Assembly: GCA_002256205.1 (NCBI GenBank)
Contig: NKIW01000001.1
Location: forward strand, 434,001-498,000
Direction of reading: 5' to 3'
Source of the DNA: Rhizobiales bacterium PAR1
Lineage (GTDB): Bacteria > Pseudomonadota > Alphaproteobacteria > Rhizobiales > Beijerinckiaceae
Length of the DNA: 64,000 bases
Shown here in pieces: positions 11,094-20,338 of the stretch. Each line of letters starts with the position of its first letter. Within the stretch, counting starts at the first letter, position 1. The position numbers were made by a program, and so were the translations under genes. Below the pieces are notes generated by a model. That model saw nothing but the letters and a program-made list of their open reading frames with translations, had not been told where the DNA came from and did no database searches.

Positions 11094-11301
11094 GGCAAAC
11101 CTCATGTGCCTCGCCAAACCCTGCACCGGGCAGCGGCTTGCGTTCCGCAGCTTTTCACGCTCGCGCGAACGCTAGGCCGGACCTGTAAAGATTTGTTTGC
11201 CCCGGCGTTTTTGTCGCATCCCGGCCATTCGCTAGAAAGCCGGCAAATAATTGCGCACAATCAATGCAAAATCCGAATTTCAGCGGGAATATGAAAGAAT
11301 T

Positions 11302-12396
11302 ATGCCATTTTGGCAGAGAAAAAGGGAGTTTGAACCGGATATGATCGACGAACGGGAAATTGCGATAGATCAACAGGGCGTGACGGCTGCGGAAGATGCT
11401 GCCAAGCCGGTCAACAGCGCCAACCCGATCATGAAAGCGGCCGGAGCGCTGGCCGCGTCCAAGCCGGAAGCCGAAGCGGAAGTCACTACCCGCAAATCCC
11501 TCAAATCCGAGCGTCGCGAAGCGCTGCGCCGCATGGAGGCAGACCCGGATGCGGTGCGTCGCGCATTTGAATCCGGCACATACCCTTACGAGGATCGCCT
11601 CTCGGAAAAGGCGCATCTCCAGCAGATGGCGCTGTTGCAGGTCGAACTCCTGAAGGCCCAGAACTGGATCCGGCAAACCGGTCAGCGCATCGTGGTGCTG
11701 TTCGAGGGCCGCGATGCCGCCGGCAAGGGCGGCACCATCAAGCGCTTCATGGAACATCTCAACCCGCGCGGCGCCCGTGTTGTCGCGCTCGAGAAACCTT
11801 CAGAACGCGAGCGCAGCCAATGGTATTTCCAGCGCTATGTGGAGCATCTCCCCGCCGCCGGCGAGATCGTGTTCTTTGATCGCTCGTGGTACAATCGTGC
11901 CGGTGTCGAGCGCGTCATGGGCTTCTGTGAACCGGCGGAATACCTTGAATTCATGCGCCAGGCGCCGCTGCTGGAACAGATGTTCGCACGCTCTGGCATC
12001 CGCCTGTTCAAATACTGGTTCTCGGTGACCCGGGACGAGCAGCTCCGGCGCTTCAAATCACGCGAGAGCGATCCGTTGAAGCAGTGGAAACTCTCGCCGA
12101 TCGATGTCGCCTCACTCAACAAGTGGGACGACTATACCGAGGCAAAAGAGGCGATGTTCTTCTACACCGACACCGCCGACGCCCCGTGGACGATCATCAA
12201 ATCCGACGACAAGAAGCGCGCGCGGCTCAACTGCCTCCAGCATTTCCTCTCCTCGCTCGATTACCCGAACAAGGACCGGAACGTCGTGGTCGGCTGCGAT
12301 CCGCTGATCGTTGGTTCGACCGTCCATGTTGTGAAGAACGCCGAGCATATCCTCGGCAAATCGCTGCACCCACAGGCGCGCCGGACGGAAAAATAA
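11302..12396 (+). CDS. ppk2: Polyphosphate kinase 2
   Basis: PPK2 uses polyphosphate to phosphorylate nucleotides, or the reverse. With the start at 11302 the protein has 364 aa. Walker A GRDAAGKGGT is at residues 136-145 and the Walker B/lid region EIVFFDRSWYNRAGVERV begins near 188. The first ~70 residues are a low-complexity Ala/Glu-rich extension, so the true start is uncertain: TTG at 11251 and ATG at 11341 (AGGGAG 12 bases upstream) are alternatives. A single PPK2 domain is seen, consistent with class I. It ends 6 bases from the convergent hydroxylase gene. Confidence 0.93.
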   Translation: MPFWQRKREFEPDMIDEREIAIDQQGVTAAEDAAKPVNSANPIMKAAGALAASKPEAEAEVTTRKSLKSERREALRRMEADPDAVRRAFESGTYPYEDRLSEKAHLQQMALLQVELLKAQNWIRQTGQRIVVLFEGRDAAGKGGTIKRFMEHLNPRGARVVALEKPSERERSQWYFQRYVEHLPAAGEIVFFDRSWYNRAGVERVMGFCEPAEYLEFMRQAPLLEQMFARSGIRLFKYWFSVTRDEQLRRFKSRESDPLKQWKLSPIDVASLNKWDDYTEAKEAMFFYTDTADAPWTIIKSDDKKRARLNCLQHFLSSLDYPNKDRNVVVGCDPLIVGSTVHVVKNAEHILGKSLHPQARRTEK

Positions 12397-12402
12397 GGCG
12401 GC

Positions 12403-13281
12403 TTAGCCCGGCTCGTGCGGCTTCGGCCGCGCCAGCAATCCCGAAATCGCCTGCTTCGCCTGCCCGAACCACATCTCGAACGGCAGCACGAAGAGCTTTA
12501 CCGGATCGGTACCGGGGATACCGTCGTTCTCGGCGCCCATTTTCTCGTGGCACGGTGTCGTCTTGTAATAGGTGCCGAACAGCCAGTCATAGAACGGGAT
12601 CATGTTGGCGAGATTCTTCCCGTAAGCCTCCGGCACGTCGGCATGATGCCAGCGATGGAAGTTCGGCGAGGCCAGCAGCCAGTTGAACGGGCCATGATCG
12701 ATATCGAGTTCGAGGTGGACATAGGCGTTGTGCAGCGACGAGAAGATGAAGGCCATCACGATCATATCCGCCGGAATGCCGATCCAGGTCAGCAGCCCGA
12801 TGTAGGAAATCTTCATCAGGATGACTTCCAGCGCATGGACGCGGAAGGTCGTAAAGCCATTCACGTGCGTATCCGAGTGATGCACGACATGGATCGGCCA
12901 GCCGAACTTCGTGTGCATGAACCGGTGGTTCCAGTAGTCCGCGAAATCTTTGGTGATGATCCCCGCCAGCGCGGTGACAATCCACGGCTGCGCCGCCCAG
13001 AAGCTCGCGGGCACACTCGGGATATTCAGCTTCGCGTAAAGCCCGGCAGCAAAGCCCGAGAGCGCAAAGACGATCGGGCTCATGAAGATGTTGAGCATCA
13101 AAATCGCAAGAGAGGACAGCGTATTGGTGATCGCCGCACGCGAAAGCACCGTCTTCCGCGCGCCAGTCAGCGCTGCCAGCACGACAAAAACGAGGATGAA
13201 ACACACCGCGATCGCATTGAGGGTATTGGTCAGGAAATCCCGGTAGATCCCGAAAAAATACTGCACCAGCTCGCTGATCAT
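12403..13281 (-). CDS. Fatty acid hydroxylase / sterol desaturase family membrane protein
   Basis: A 292-aa membrane di-iron enzyme with the histidine clusters HRFMH, HVVHH and HRWHH. Four or more hydrophobic segments are visible, for example AVCFILVFVVLAAL near residue 25. The start MISELVQYFF has GGGAA about 8 bases upstream; the open frame extends further but without a plausible start. It is clearly a different subfamily from the 10197 gene (little alignment outside the His boxes). It is transcribed convergently with ppk2. Substrate unknown. Confidence 0.88.
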   Translation of the reverse strand: MISELVQYFFGIYRDFLTNTLNAIAVCFILVFVVLAALTGARKTVLSRAAITNTLSSLAILMLNIFMSPIVFALSGFAAGLYAKLNIPSVPASFWAAQPWIVTALAGIITKDFADYWNHRFMHTKFGWPIHVVHHSDTHVNGFTTFRVHALEVILMKISYIGLLTWIGIPADMIVMAFIFSSLHNAYVHLELDIDHGPFNWLLASPNFHRWHHADVPEAYGKNLANMIPFYDWLFGTYYKTTPCHEKMGAENDGIPGTDPVKLFVLPFEMWFGQAKQAISGLLARPKPHEPG

Positions 13282-13476
13282 CTGCTTTTCCCGCCGTCTC
13301 GTTTCCGAACAGGTAGCACTGCGGGCTAAAGAAAGATTTGACGGGATCCTGCTGCGCGGCGAACGCGCCCGGAAACAGGCATGGACGCAGCCTGCCACAG
13401 CCGCTAGGCTGTTGAAGCGCGCTGTGAACGACGCGATTCAAACTCTCGATAACAGTCTCCAACCCTTTGACATGAC

Positions 13477-14046
13477 ATGCTGATTCAAACCCTCTCGCCG
13501 GATAATTACCAGCATGTTCCGTGGAAGAATGGCGGCGGCGTCACCACAACCATCGCCTCGGAAAAACGGCAGGGGGTCGAGGGGTGGGCGGGCATCCTCT
13601 GGCAGCTCGGCCGCACGAAGATTGTCACGCCAGCGCCCTTTTCCGACCTGACCGGTTTCGAGCGCCTGCAAGTCGTGATCGGTGGCAGCGGCCTCGTGCT
13701 CGAAACGCCGGAAGGCGAGATCAACCTGCGTGAAGCCTTTCTCCCCGTGCGCTATGATGGCGGAACGCCCATCACCAGCCGGCTGGAAAACGGCCCGGTC
13801 GAGGTCGTGAACCTGATCGCGAGCCGCGATTTTTGCGCCATAGATCTCATCGTTCTCCGCAAGGGCGAGAAGGTTCTCCTGCCTGCCGCCCGTCACATCC
13901 TGCTCGCGCCGGAAGCGCCCGCTGGCATCGGGATCGACGGGCAAGAGCATCCGCTCGCCATGAACCACGCGCTTGCCTTTGAGGGCGCGGCGCAGGTCTA
14001 CCTCCATCACGGCGTGATCCTCGTCGCCAGCATCAAGCCGCGCTGA
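13477..14046 (+). CDS. HutD/Ves-family cupin-like protein
   Basis: A 189-aa protein with the HutD signature PWKNGGGVTTTIA near residues 15-27 and a beta-rich remainder consistent with the HutD double-stranded barrel. HutD proteins often accompany histidine utilisation operons, but their molecular role is not settled. Here no hut genes are adjacent; instead a ThDP enzyme follows after 21 bases on the same strand, suggesting a two-gene operon. Start ATG at 13477 is the one in the coding frame (the ATG at 13472 is out of frame). Confidence 0.82.
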   Translation: MLIQTLSPDNYQHVPWKNGGGVTTTIASEKRQGVEGWAGILWQLGRTKIVTPAPFSDLTGFERLQVVIGGSGLVLETPEGEINLREAFLPVRYDGGTPITSRLENGPVEVVNLIASRDFCAIDLIVLRKGEKVLLPAARHILLAPEAPAGIGIDGQEHPLAMNHALAFEGAAQVYLHHGVILVASIKPR

Positions 14047-14067
14047 ACGCATCAAACAGGAACCATC

Positions 14068-15642
14068 ATGAGCAACGATACCGGGATCAATGGCGCGGAG
14101 AGCCTTGTGCGCACGCTTGTAAAAGGGGGCGCGGATGTCTGCTTTTCCAACCCGGGCACCTCGGAAATGCACTTTGTCGCGGCGCTTGATCGCGTCGAGG
14201 GCATGAGCTGTGTGCTCTGCCTGTTCGAGGGCGTCGCCACAGGCGCGGCGGATGGCTGGGCGCGGATGACCGGGCGCCCCGGCCTCACCCTGCTCCATCT
14301 CGGCCCCGGCCTCGGCAACGGCCTTGCGAACCTCCACAACGCGAAGAAAGCCGGAACGCCTATCGTCAATATCGTCGGCGAACACACCACGCAGCACCTC
14401 TCCTATGATGCGCCGCTGACCTCGGACACCGAAGGCGTCGCGCGCCCGATGTCGCATTGGGTCCGGACCGGGCGTGACAGCCTCGGCATTGCGCAGGACG
14501 GTGCGGATGCCATCACCGCTGCCTCGACCGCCTCCCCCGCCGGGCCGGGCCAGATCGCCACGCTGATCCTCCCCGCCGATACAGCCTGGGGGCCGGGCGC
14601 GGCCCCGGCAACGCCCGCCGCACCGCCGGTTCGCGGGAAAGTTTCCGATACTGCGATTGCGACAGCCGCTCAGGCGCTGAAACTGGGTGCGGATACGCTG
14701 CTCTTCCTCGGCGCGGATGCCGTGCTTGCCGCTCCGCTTATGCTTGCAGGCGCAATTGCCAAGAAAACCGGTGCGCGGATCATGGGGCGCACCTCGCTCT
14801 CCCGTGTGGAGCGTGGCGCAGGCCGCGTCGCCCTGCCGCGCCTGCCCTACCCCATCGACATTTCGCTGGAGACTCTCAAACCCTTCAAACGCATCGTGTT
14901 GCTCGGTGCGCCCGATCCGGTCGCCTTCTTCGGTTATCCCGGAAAACCAAGCCGTCTTGCCGCCGAGGGCACCGAAATCATTCCGGTCGCGGATGGCACA
15001 CACGACCTGATGGATGCGCTCGAACGGCTCGCGGAAGCCACCGGCGCCCGCGCGGCCAAACCGATCCTCGCGCCCCTTGCCCGGCCCGCGCTCCCGAAAG
15101 GCGCGCTTACGGCGGAAACCGCGATGGCCTCGATTGCCGCGCTGATGCCGGAAGGCACCATCATCTGTGATGAATCCGTCACCTCAGGGCGCTTTACCGG
15201 CCCGATCACCGAGAATGCCGCCCCACACGACTGGCTGCAGATCACTGGCGGCTCCATCGGCATTGGCCCACCGCTGGCGCTGGGGGCCGCAATCGCCGCG
15301 CCGGATAGGCAGGTGATCAACCTGGAAGCCGACGGCAGCGCCATGTATACGCTGCAAGCACTCTGGAGCCAGGCGCGCACCCACGCGAAAGTCGTCACCG
15401 TAATCTGGTCGAACCGCTCCTATGCGATCCTCACTGGTGAACTCGCCGCTGTCGGCGCGAAAAATCCAGGCCGCAAGGCCCTCGACATGCTCTCGCTTGA
15501 AAATCCGGCGCTCGATTGGGTCGCCCTTGCGCATGGCATGGGCGTGCCGGGCGTCGTCGCGGAAAGCGCGGAAAGCTTCACCGAGGCGCTGCGGGCCGGC
15601 CTTGCCGAGAACGGCCCGTTCCTTATCGAGGCACGGATCTAA
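14068..15642 (+). CDS. Acetolactate synthase large subunit-like ThDP enzyme
   Basis: A 524-aa thiamine diphosphate enzyme of the IlvB/benzoylformate decarboxylase superfamily. The activating Glu is likely E54 in CLFEGVATGAADG. The ThDP/Mg site is EADGSAMYTLQALW around 420-433 followed by IWSNRSYA, a variant of GDG...NN. There is no adjacent regulatory subunit, and the protein is shorter than biosynthetic acetolactate synthase (about 560-590 aa), so a catabolic 2-oxo acid decarboxylase or carboligase is more likely. It ends 12 bases before the convergent molybdenum hydroxylase gene. Confidence 0.85.
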   Translation: MSNDTGINGAESLVRTLVKGGADVCFSNPGTSEMHFVAALDRVEGMSCVLCLFEGVATGAADGWARMTGRPGLTLLHLGPGLGNGLANLHNAKKAGTPIVNIVGEHTTQHLSYDAPLTSDTEGVARPMSHWVRTGRDSLGIAQDGADAITAASTASPAGPGQIATLILPADTAWGPGAAPATPAAPPVRGKVSDTAIATAAQALKLGADTLLFLGADAVLAAPLMLAGAIAKKTGARIMGRTSLSRVERGAGRVALPRLPYPIDISLETLKPFKRIVLLGAPDPVAFFGYPGKPSRLAAEGTEIIPVADGTHDLMDALERLAEATGARAAKPILAPLARPALPKGALTAETAMASIAALMPEGTIICDESVTSGRFTGPITENAAPHDWLQITGGSIGIGPPLALGAAIAAPDRQVINLEADGSAMYTLQALWSQARTHAKVVTVIWSNRSYAILTGELAAVGAKNPGRKALDMLSLENPALDWVALAHGMGVPGVVAESAESFTEALRAGLAENGPFLIEARI

Positions 15643-15654
15643 AAGGCCCGCGTT

Positions 15655-17994
15655 TTACTTCAGGGCACCGGTCCTCAGTGCTTCCCAAACCCGGAGCGGC
15701 GTCGCTGGCATTTCGATTTCGCTCGCCCCCACAGAGGCGAGCGCATCGTTGACGGCGTTCATCACGGCGGGCATGGCGCCAACCGTACCCGCCTCGCCGA
15801 CGCCCTTGACCCCAAGCAGGTTCGCCTTGGTCAGAACCTCATTGAAATGTGTCTCGAACGACGGCGCATCATCGGCGCGCGGCATCGCGTAATCCTGAAA
15901 CGAGGCCGTCAGCAGCTGCCCGGAGGATGGGTCGTAGACGATATTCTCGAGAAGCGCCTGACCGAGCCCCTGCATGATGCCGCCATGCACCTGCCCCTCG
16001 ACAACGAGCGGGTTGAGAACCTTTCCGACATCCTCCACCGCCCAATAGCTGACGATGCGGGTCACGCCCGTTTCAGGATCGATTTCCACTTCGCAGACAT
16101 GACAACCGTTCGGGAAATTCGCCTCCGCCGGGCTGCTGACGACGTTGGCCGTCAGCCCGATTTCCATGCCGCGCGGCAGACGCGAGCGATCAAACGCGAT
16201 GCGCGCCACCTCGCCGATGGAAACGCGTCGATCCGTGCCGGCGATGGTGAACCGGCGATCGGCAAAAGCGATATCGCCTTCCGAGGCCTCCAGCACATGT
16301 GCAGCAATGCGCTTGCCCTTCTCGATGATGCGATACGAGGCCTCGCGCACCACGGTCGAGCCCGCAGCCGCCGAGCGCGATCCGCCCGCGCCATGGCCGT
16401 GATAGACCTGATCGGTATCGCCGAACACGGTACGCACTTTTTCAAGCGGCACGCCCAATTCGTCATGGAGCACCTGCGCCAGCACGGTCTCAAGCCCGTG
16501 CCCATGCGAATGAAGGCCGGTGAGGATCACCGCGCCCCCTTCGGCATCGAAGCGCACCTCGACGAACTCTTCCTGCGGCGCGCCAGCGGGGCCGCCGGCG
16601 ATCTCGATGGCGTTGGCAATGCCGATTCCCCGCAACATCCCCTGCTTTTTCGCCGCGGCGCGACGCTTCGGAAAGCCCTTCCAGTCCGAGGCCTCAAGCG
16701 CCCGGTCGAGATTGGCTTCGAAGGCGCCGCTGTCATAGGTGAAGACGAAACCGGTCTTGTAAGGCAGTGCGGAAGGCGGAATGAGGTTGCGTCGCCGGAT
16801 TTCCGCCCGGTCGATCCCGAGCTTGCGCGCCGCCGCGTCGATCACCCGCTCGATGACATAGGTTGCTTCAGGCCGTCCCGCGCCGCGATACGGTCCGGTC
16901 GGCGTCTCATGGCTGAAGGCCCCGGTGACACGCGCGAAGATATGCGGCGTAAGATACGGCCCGGCGAGCCCGCCGAGATTTCCAACCGGTGAATGCAGCG
17001 TGTTGGCGCAGAGCTGCGCGCCGAGATTGGCCACGCCTTCGGCATGGAGCGCCAGAAACCGCCCCCTCGCGTCAAGACCGAGGGTTGCACGAAACACGAT
17101 GTCACGTGCATGCCAGTCCGAGAGCAAAGCCTCGGAGCGCGTCGCCTGCCAGCGGACGGGGCGCCCGGTCTTGCGCGCGAGATACAGCACCAGCGCCTGC
17201 TCGACAGTGGCGGCGATTTTTGCGCCGAACGCCCCACCGATATCCGGCGAGACAATGCGCAGATCCTGCTGCGACACCTTGAGAATGGCAGCAAGTTCCG
17301 CCCGAAGACCATGCACCATCTGGTTGCCGGTGGTGAGCACGAAGCGCTTGGCCCGGCTGTCGTATTCGCCGACCGCGTTGCGGTTTTCCATCGGACTTGC
17401 CGAGACACGGGAGATATCGAGATCGACGCTCACTCGATGCGCAGCATCCGCCAGCGCACGATTGACCACCGCCTCCTGCCCGACTTCATGCACGAAACAG
17501 ACATTGTCGGGCAGGTAATCCCAGACTCGCAGCGCGCCGGGCACGAGGAGGTTCCGCGTGCCGGTGATCGAGGGTTGCGGCGCATAATCGACATCGATCG
17601 CCTCGGCGGCTTCCTGCGCCTCGGCATAGGTCTCCGCGACCACCGCCGCCACGGCTGCGCCGACAAAACTCACGCGCGTCGTCGCCAGCAGCGGAAACGG
17701 TGGTTCAGCATGGGGTGAACCATCGGCCCGCTTGCGCTGGAGTTTCGAGCGCAGGCCGGTGATTCCGTCGCGCTCAAGGTCAGCGCCGGTGAGTACGATG
17801 ATCACGCCGGGCATCGCAGCAGCGGCTGCAACGTCGATGGAACGGATCAGCGCCGAGGCGTGCGGTGAACGCAGCACCACCATGTGCAGCGCACCCTGCG
17901 GCGCAACATCGTCGGTATAAAGCCCATTTCCTGTGACATAGCGGGCATTCGCAGCAGGCGAAATGCGCTGGCCGACAAGCGTTTCGGACGTCAT
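15655..17994 (-). CDS. Molybdenum hydroxylase large subunit (xanthine dehydrogenase / form II CoxL-like)
   Basis: A 779-aa molybdopterin-cytosine-dinucleotide binding subunit of the xanthine oxidase family. GGAFGAK (253-259), PYRGAGRPE (368-376, the form-II pattern rather than the AYRCSFR loop of CO dehydrogenase) and the catalytic Glu in KGVGEAGT (about E734) are all present. Such subunits need a [2Fe-2S] and an FAD partner; none is encoded within the window. It is the last gene of the catabolic operon, 18 bases after the ABC permease gene. It most likely hydroxylates an N-heterocycle or aldehyde and is not a CO dehydrogenase. Confidence 0.9.
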   Translation of the reverse strand: MTSETLVGQRISPAANARYVTGNGLYTDDVAPQGALHMVVLRSPHASALIRSIDVAAAAAMPGVIIVLTGADLERDGITGLRSKLQRKRADGSPHAEPPFPLLATTRVSFVGAAVAAVVAETYAEAQEAAEAIDVDYAPQPSITGTRNLLVPGALRVWDYLPDNVCFVHEVGQEAVVNRALADAAHRVSVDLDISRVSASPMENRNAVGEYDSRAKRFVLTTGNQMVHGLRAELAAILKVSQQDLRIVSPDIGGAFGAKIAATVEQALVLYLARKTGRPVRWQATRSEALLSDWHARDIVFRATLGLDARGRFLALHAEGVANLGAQLCANTLHSPVGNLGGLAGPYLTPHIFARVTGAFSHETPTGPYRGAGRPEATYVIERVIDAAARKLGIDRAEIRRRNLIPPSALPYKTGFVFTYDSGAFEANLDRALEASDWKGFPKRRAAAKKQGMLRGIGIANAIEIAGGPAGAPQEEFVEVRFDAEGGAVILTGLHSHGHGLETVLAQVLHDELGVPLEKVRTVFGDTDQVYHGHGAGGSRSAAAGSTVVREASYRIIEKGKRIAAHVLEASEGDIAFADRRFTIAGTDRRVSIGEVARIAFDRSRLPRGMEIGLTANVVSSPAEANFPNGCHVCEVEIDPETGVTRIVSYWAVEDVGKVLNPLVVEGQVHGGIMQGLGQALLENIVYDPSSGQLLTASFQDYAMPRADDAPSFETHFNEVLTKANLLGVKGVGEAGTVGAMPAVMNAVNDALASVGASEIEMPATPLRVWEALRTGALK

Positions 17995-18012
17995 GGTCGG
18001 ATCGCTCCTGTT

Positions 18013-18759
18013 TCAGAACCGCTTGTGCAAACGCCGGTCGATCGCCAGCAGTGCGCTGCTCACGATGGCCGCAAAAACCACCAGCATCAAGGTAATCGCC
18101 ATGATGATATCGACATTGTGCAACCCGATGGCGTTCATCAGGAGATAACCGAGGCCGCGTTGTGAGGCGAACATTTCACCGAGCACCGTGCCGATCATCG
18201 TCAGTGAAAACCCGATCCGGAAACCGGTGAAAATCTCCGGCATCGCTGCTGGAAAAACGATCTTCGAGATCGTCGCCCAGCGCGAGAGCTTCATCACGCG
18301 GCTCGCCTTGAAGTAGATCGGCTTGATGTTTCTGACCGCGTTAATCGTGAACAACGCGACCGGAATGAACCCATGCAGCGCGCCGAAGGCGATTTTCGCC
18401 GAAACTCCGAGACCAAAACTCAGGAGCAAAATCGGGTAGAGCGTCACCTTGGGGATAGAATAGAGAGCGATCAGCATCGGCTCAAAAACATCCCCCGCGA
18501 GCTTTCCAAGGCCGAGCAGCAGGCCAATCGCCAGCCCGAGCAGCGCGGCAATCGCCAGCGCCGCCGCGAAAGCCTTGCCGGTCTCGACGAGATGCGGCCA
18601 GAAGCTCGGGCGCGCCAGCAGCTCGGCGGAAAAACGCAAGGTTTGCCATGGCGAACGCAACGCAATGTCGCCAATCGCCCAGTAGGTCATCTGCCACGCG
18701 ACGATCAGCACAACGCCCAGCACCAACGGGCCGATGAGGTTGAGGCGCGCCGTACTCAT
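18013..18759 (-). CDS. ABC transporter permease, SsuC/TauC type
   Basis: A 248-aa permease with about six membrane segments and the EAA-like loop (KASRVMKLSRWATISKIVFPAAMPEIFTG). The start ATG at complement 18757-18759 overlaps the preceding permease stop (ATGA) and follows AGAGGG. It forms one half of the membrane channel with the permease at 18756-19508, for an NMT1/SsuA-type importer of an organic anion or similar solute. Confidence 0.92.
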   Translation of the reverse strand: MSTARLNLIGPLVLGVVLIVAWQMTYWAIGDIALRSPWQTLRFSAELLARPSFWPHLVETGKAFAAALAIAALLGLAIGLLLGLGKLAGDVFEPMLIALYSIPKVTLYPILLLSFGLGVSAKIAFGALHGFIPVALFTINAVRNIKPIYFKASRVMKLSRWATISKIVFPAAMPEIFTGFRIGFSLTMIGTVLGEMFASQRGLGYLLMNAIGLHNVDIIMAITLMLVVFAAIVSSALLAIDRRLHKRF

Positions 18760-19508
18760 CTCAACCCTCTTCGTTGCAGTAATCGCTTTTCCCACATCCC
18801 AAGCAACATGTTGACGGTGATGGAAACTGTCATCACAAGCAGGATTAGCGGGTACATCGTGGCATTGTCGAAATTATTGTACGCAAAGGCGATTTCAAAC
18901 CCGACGCCCTCGGTCGAGAGGATGAATTCCGAGCCAATAATGCCGATCAGCGCATAGGCCACGGCGAACTTGACGCCGGTCAAAACAAAAGGTGCCGCCG
19001 AGGGTAAGGTGATCTTGTTCGCGGTTTCGAACCAGCCCATCCGCGCCATGCGGGCTGTTTTGAGCAGCACTTTGGGCACGCGATCAAGCCCGTTGAGTGT
19101 ATTCACGATCACCGCGACGACACCCAGCATAAAGGCGATGATGATTTTCGGTGCATCACCAAGGCCGAAGAGGATGATCAGCAGCGGGTAGAACGCCAAC
19201 ACCGGCACGGCGTAATAGGTCGCAAAAAATGGATCGAGCGCCGCGCGAATACTCGCGATCCGATGGATCACGACCCCCGCCAGCATCCCGATGCTCACCG
19301 CAAGAAAAAATGCCAGTGCCGCATTCGAGAGCGTTTTGCCAATCGCGCCGTTGAATTTCCCCGAGGCAAGCAAGCGCCAAAGATCCGCGCCGATCCGGCT
19401 CGGCGGCGGCATGGTGAAATTGTCGATCACACCCATCCGGCACAGCATCTCGACAAGGCCGATCAGCCCCGCGATCACCAGAAGGCGGAGAACGACAACG
19501 AGCCTCAT
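18756..19508 (-). CDS. ABC transporter permease, SsuC/TauC type
   Basis: A 250-aa inner-membrane permease with the EAA-type loop KTARMARMGWFETANKITLPSA. Start MRLVVVLRLLVIAG is set by a 4-base ATGA overlap with the ATPase gene; the upstream open frame is inside that gene. Two non-identical permeases in one operon suggest a heterodimeric channel, whereas many Ssu/Tau systems use a homodimer. Confidence 0.92.
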   Translation of the reverse strand: MRLVVVLRLLVIAGLIGLVEMLCRMGVIDNFTMPPPSRIGADLWRLLASGKFNGAIGKTLSNAALAFFLAVSIGMLAGVVIHRIASIRAALDPFFATYYAVPVLAFYPLLIILFGLGDAPKIIIAFMLGVVAVIVNTLNGLDRVPKVLLKTARMARMGWFETANKITLPSAAPFVLTGVKFAVAYALIGIIGSEFILSTEGVGFEIAFAYNNFDNATMYPLILLVMTVSITVNMLLGMWEKRLLQRRGLR

Positions 19509-20338
19509 GGGCGATCCATCCGCCCAACGGATTTCATGGATTCTGCCCTCAGCCACTGCCAGAGTCTTGCGGTGACATGGCCGAACTCGGGCTTCTCGAC
19601 GATAGTCGAATCGCGGGTTTCCGGCCAACCCGTCTCAACAATTTCAAGCAGTCGCCCCGGCCGCGCCGACATCACGCCGATGCGGTCCGCGAGCATCGCG
19701 GCTTCATCCAGCGCATGGGTGATGAGGAAAATCGTCGCGCCGGTTTCACGCCAGAGGCGGAGGAGTTCCTCGCCCATCAGAAGGCGCGTCTGCTGGTCGA
19801 GCGCGCCGAAGGGCTCGTCGAGGAGAATGAGGCGCGGTTGCAGCACGAGCGTCCGCGCGATGCAGACGCGCTGGCGCATCCCGCCCGAGAGCTGCGCGGG
19901 ATAGCTTGCTGCGAAGGCATTGAGCCCCATCAGCGCGAGCGCCCCTTCGACGCGCGCGCGGATCTCTCCCTCCGCCGCACCAGCCTGCCTCAGACCGAAG
20001 GCAATGTTGTCCGCAACCGTCATCCACGGAAAACAGGCATCCTCCTGAAAGACGACGCCCACGCCATCCGGCACTTCGCCGGAAATCGGCTTTCCCTCGA
20101 AGGTTACGGTTCCTGCCGTGACGGTCGAAAGCCCCGCCAGCACCTCGAGCAGCGTCGACTTTCCGCAACCGGAAGGGCCAACGACGGCAAAGAACTCGCC
20201 GCGTTTCAGATCGAGATCGACCGGTCCGAGAGCATGCACCTCGCTGCCGTCATCGGCGCGGCGAAACACTTTCGTCGCGCCCCGGAGGCTGACATGCAGG
20301 TCATCTTTGTGCACGTCATTGTGGCTCGCGTTCGTCAT
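19505..20338 (-). CDS. ABC transporter ATP-binding protein, SsuB/TauB type
   Basis: A 277-aa ATPase with Walker A GPSGCGKST (54-62), signature LSGGMRQR near 153 and Walker B LILLDEPFGALD near 173. It energises the two adjacent permeases. Both its start and its stop overlap neighbouring genes by ATGA, so SBP, ATPase and both permeases are one translationally coupled unit. Confidence 0.95.
   Translation of the reverse strand: MTNASHNDVHKDDLHVSLRGATKVFRRADDGSEVHALGPVDLDLKRGEFFAVVGPSGCGKSTLLEVLAGLSTVTAGTVTFEGKPISGEVPDGVGVVFQEDACFPWMTVADNIAFGLRQAGAAEGEIRARVEGALALMGLNAFAASYPAQLSGGMRQRVCIARTLVLQPRLILLDEPFGALDQQTRLLMGEELLRLWRETGATIFLITHALDEAAMLADRIGVMSARPGRLLEIVETGWPETRDSTIVEKPEFGHVTARLWQWLRAESMKSVGRMDRP

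Noticed and set aside
13438-15003. 521-codon minus-strand open frame opposite the HutD-like and ThDP genes
   Set aside because: It spans two plus-strand genes with recognisable families and has no motif of its own.
14068-15642. Biosynthetic acetolactate synthase (ilvB)
   Set aside because: Too short, no adjacent ilvN regulatory subunit and a modified ThDP motif; an accessory decarboxylase or ligase is more likely.
15655-17994. Aerobic CO dehydrogenase (form I CoxL)
   Set aside because: The active-site loop reads PYRGAGR rather than the AYRCSFR of form I, so CO oxidation is not supported.
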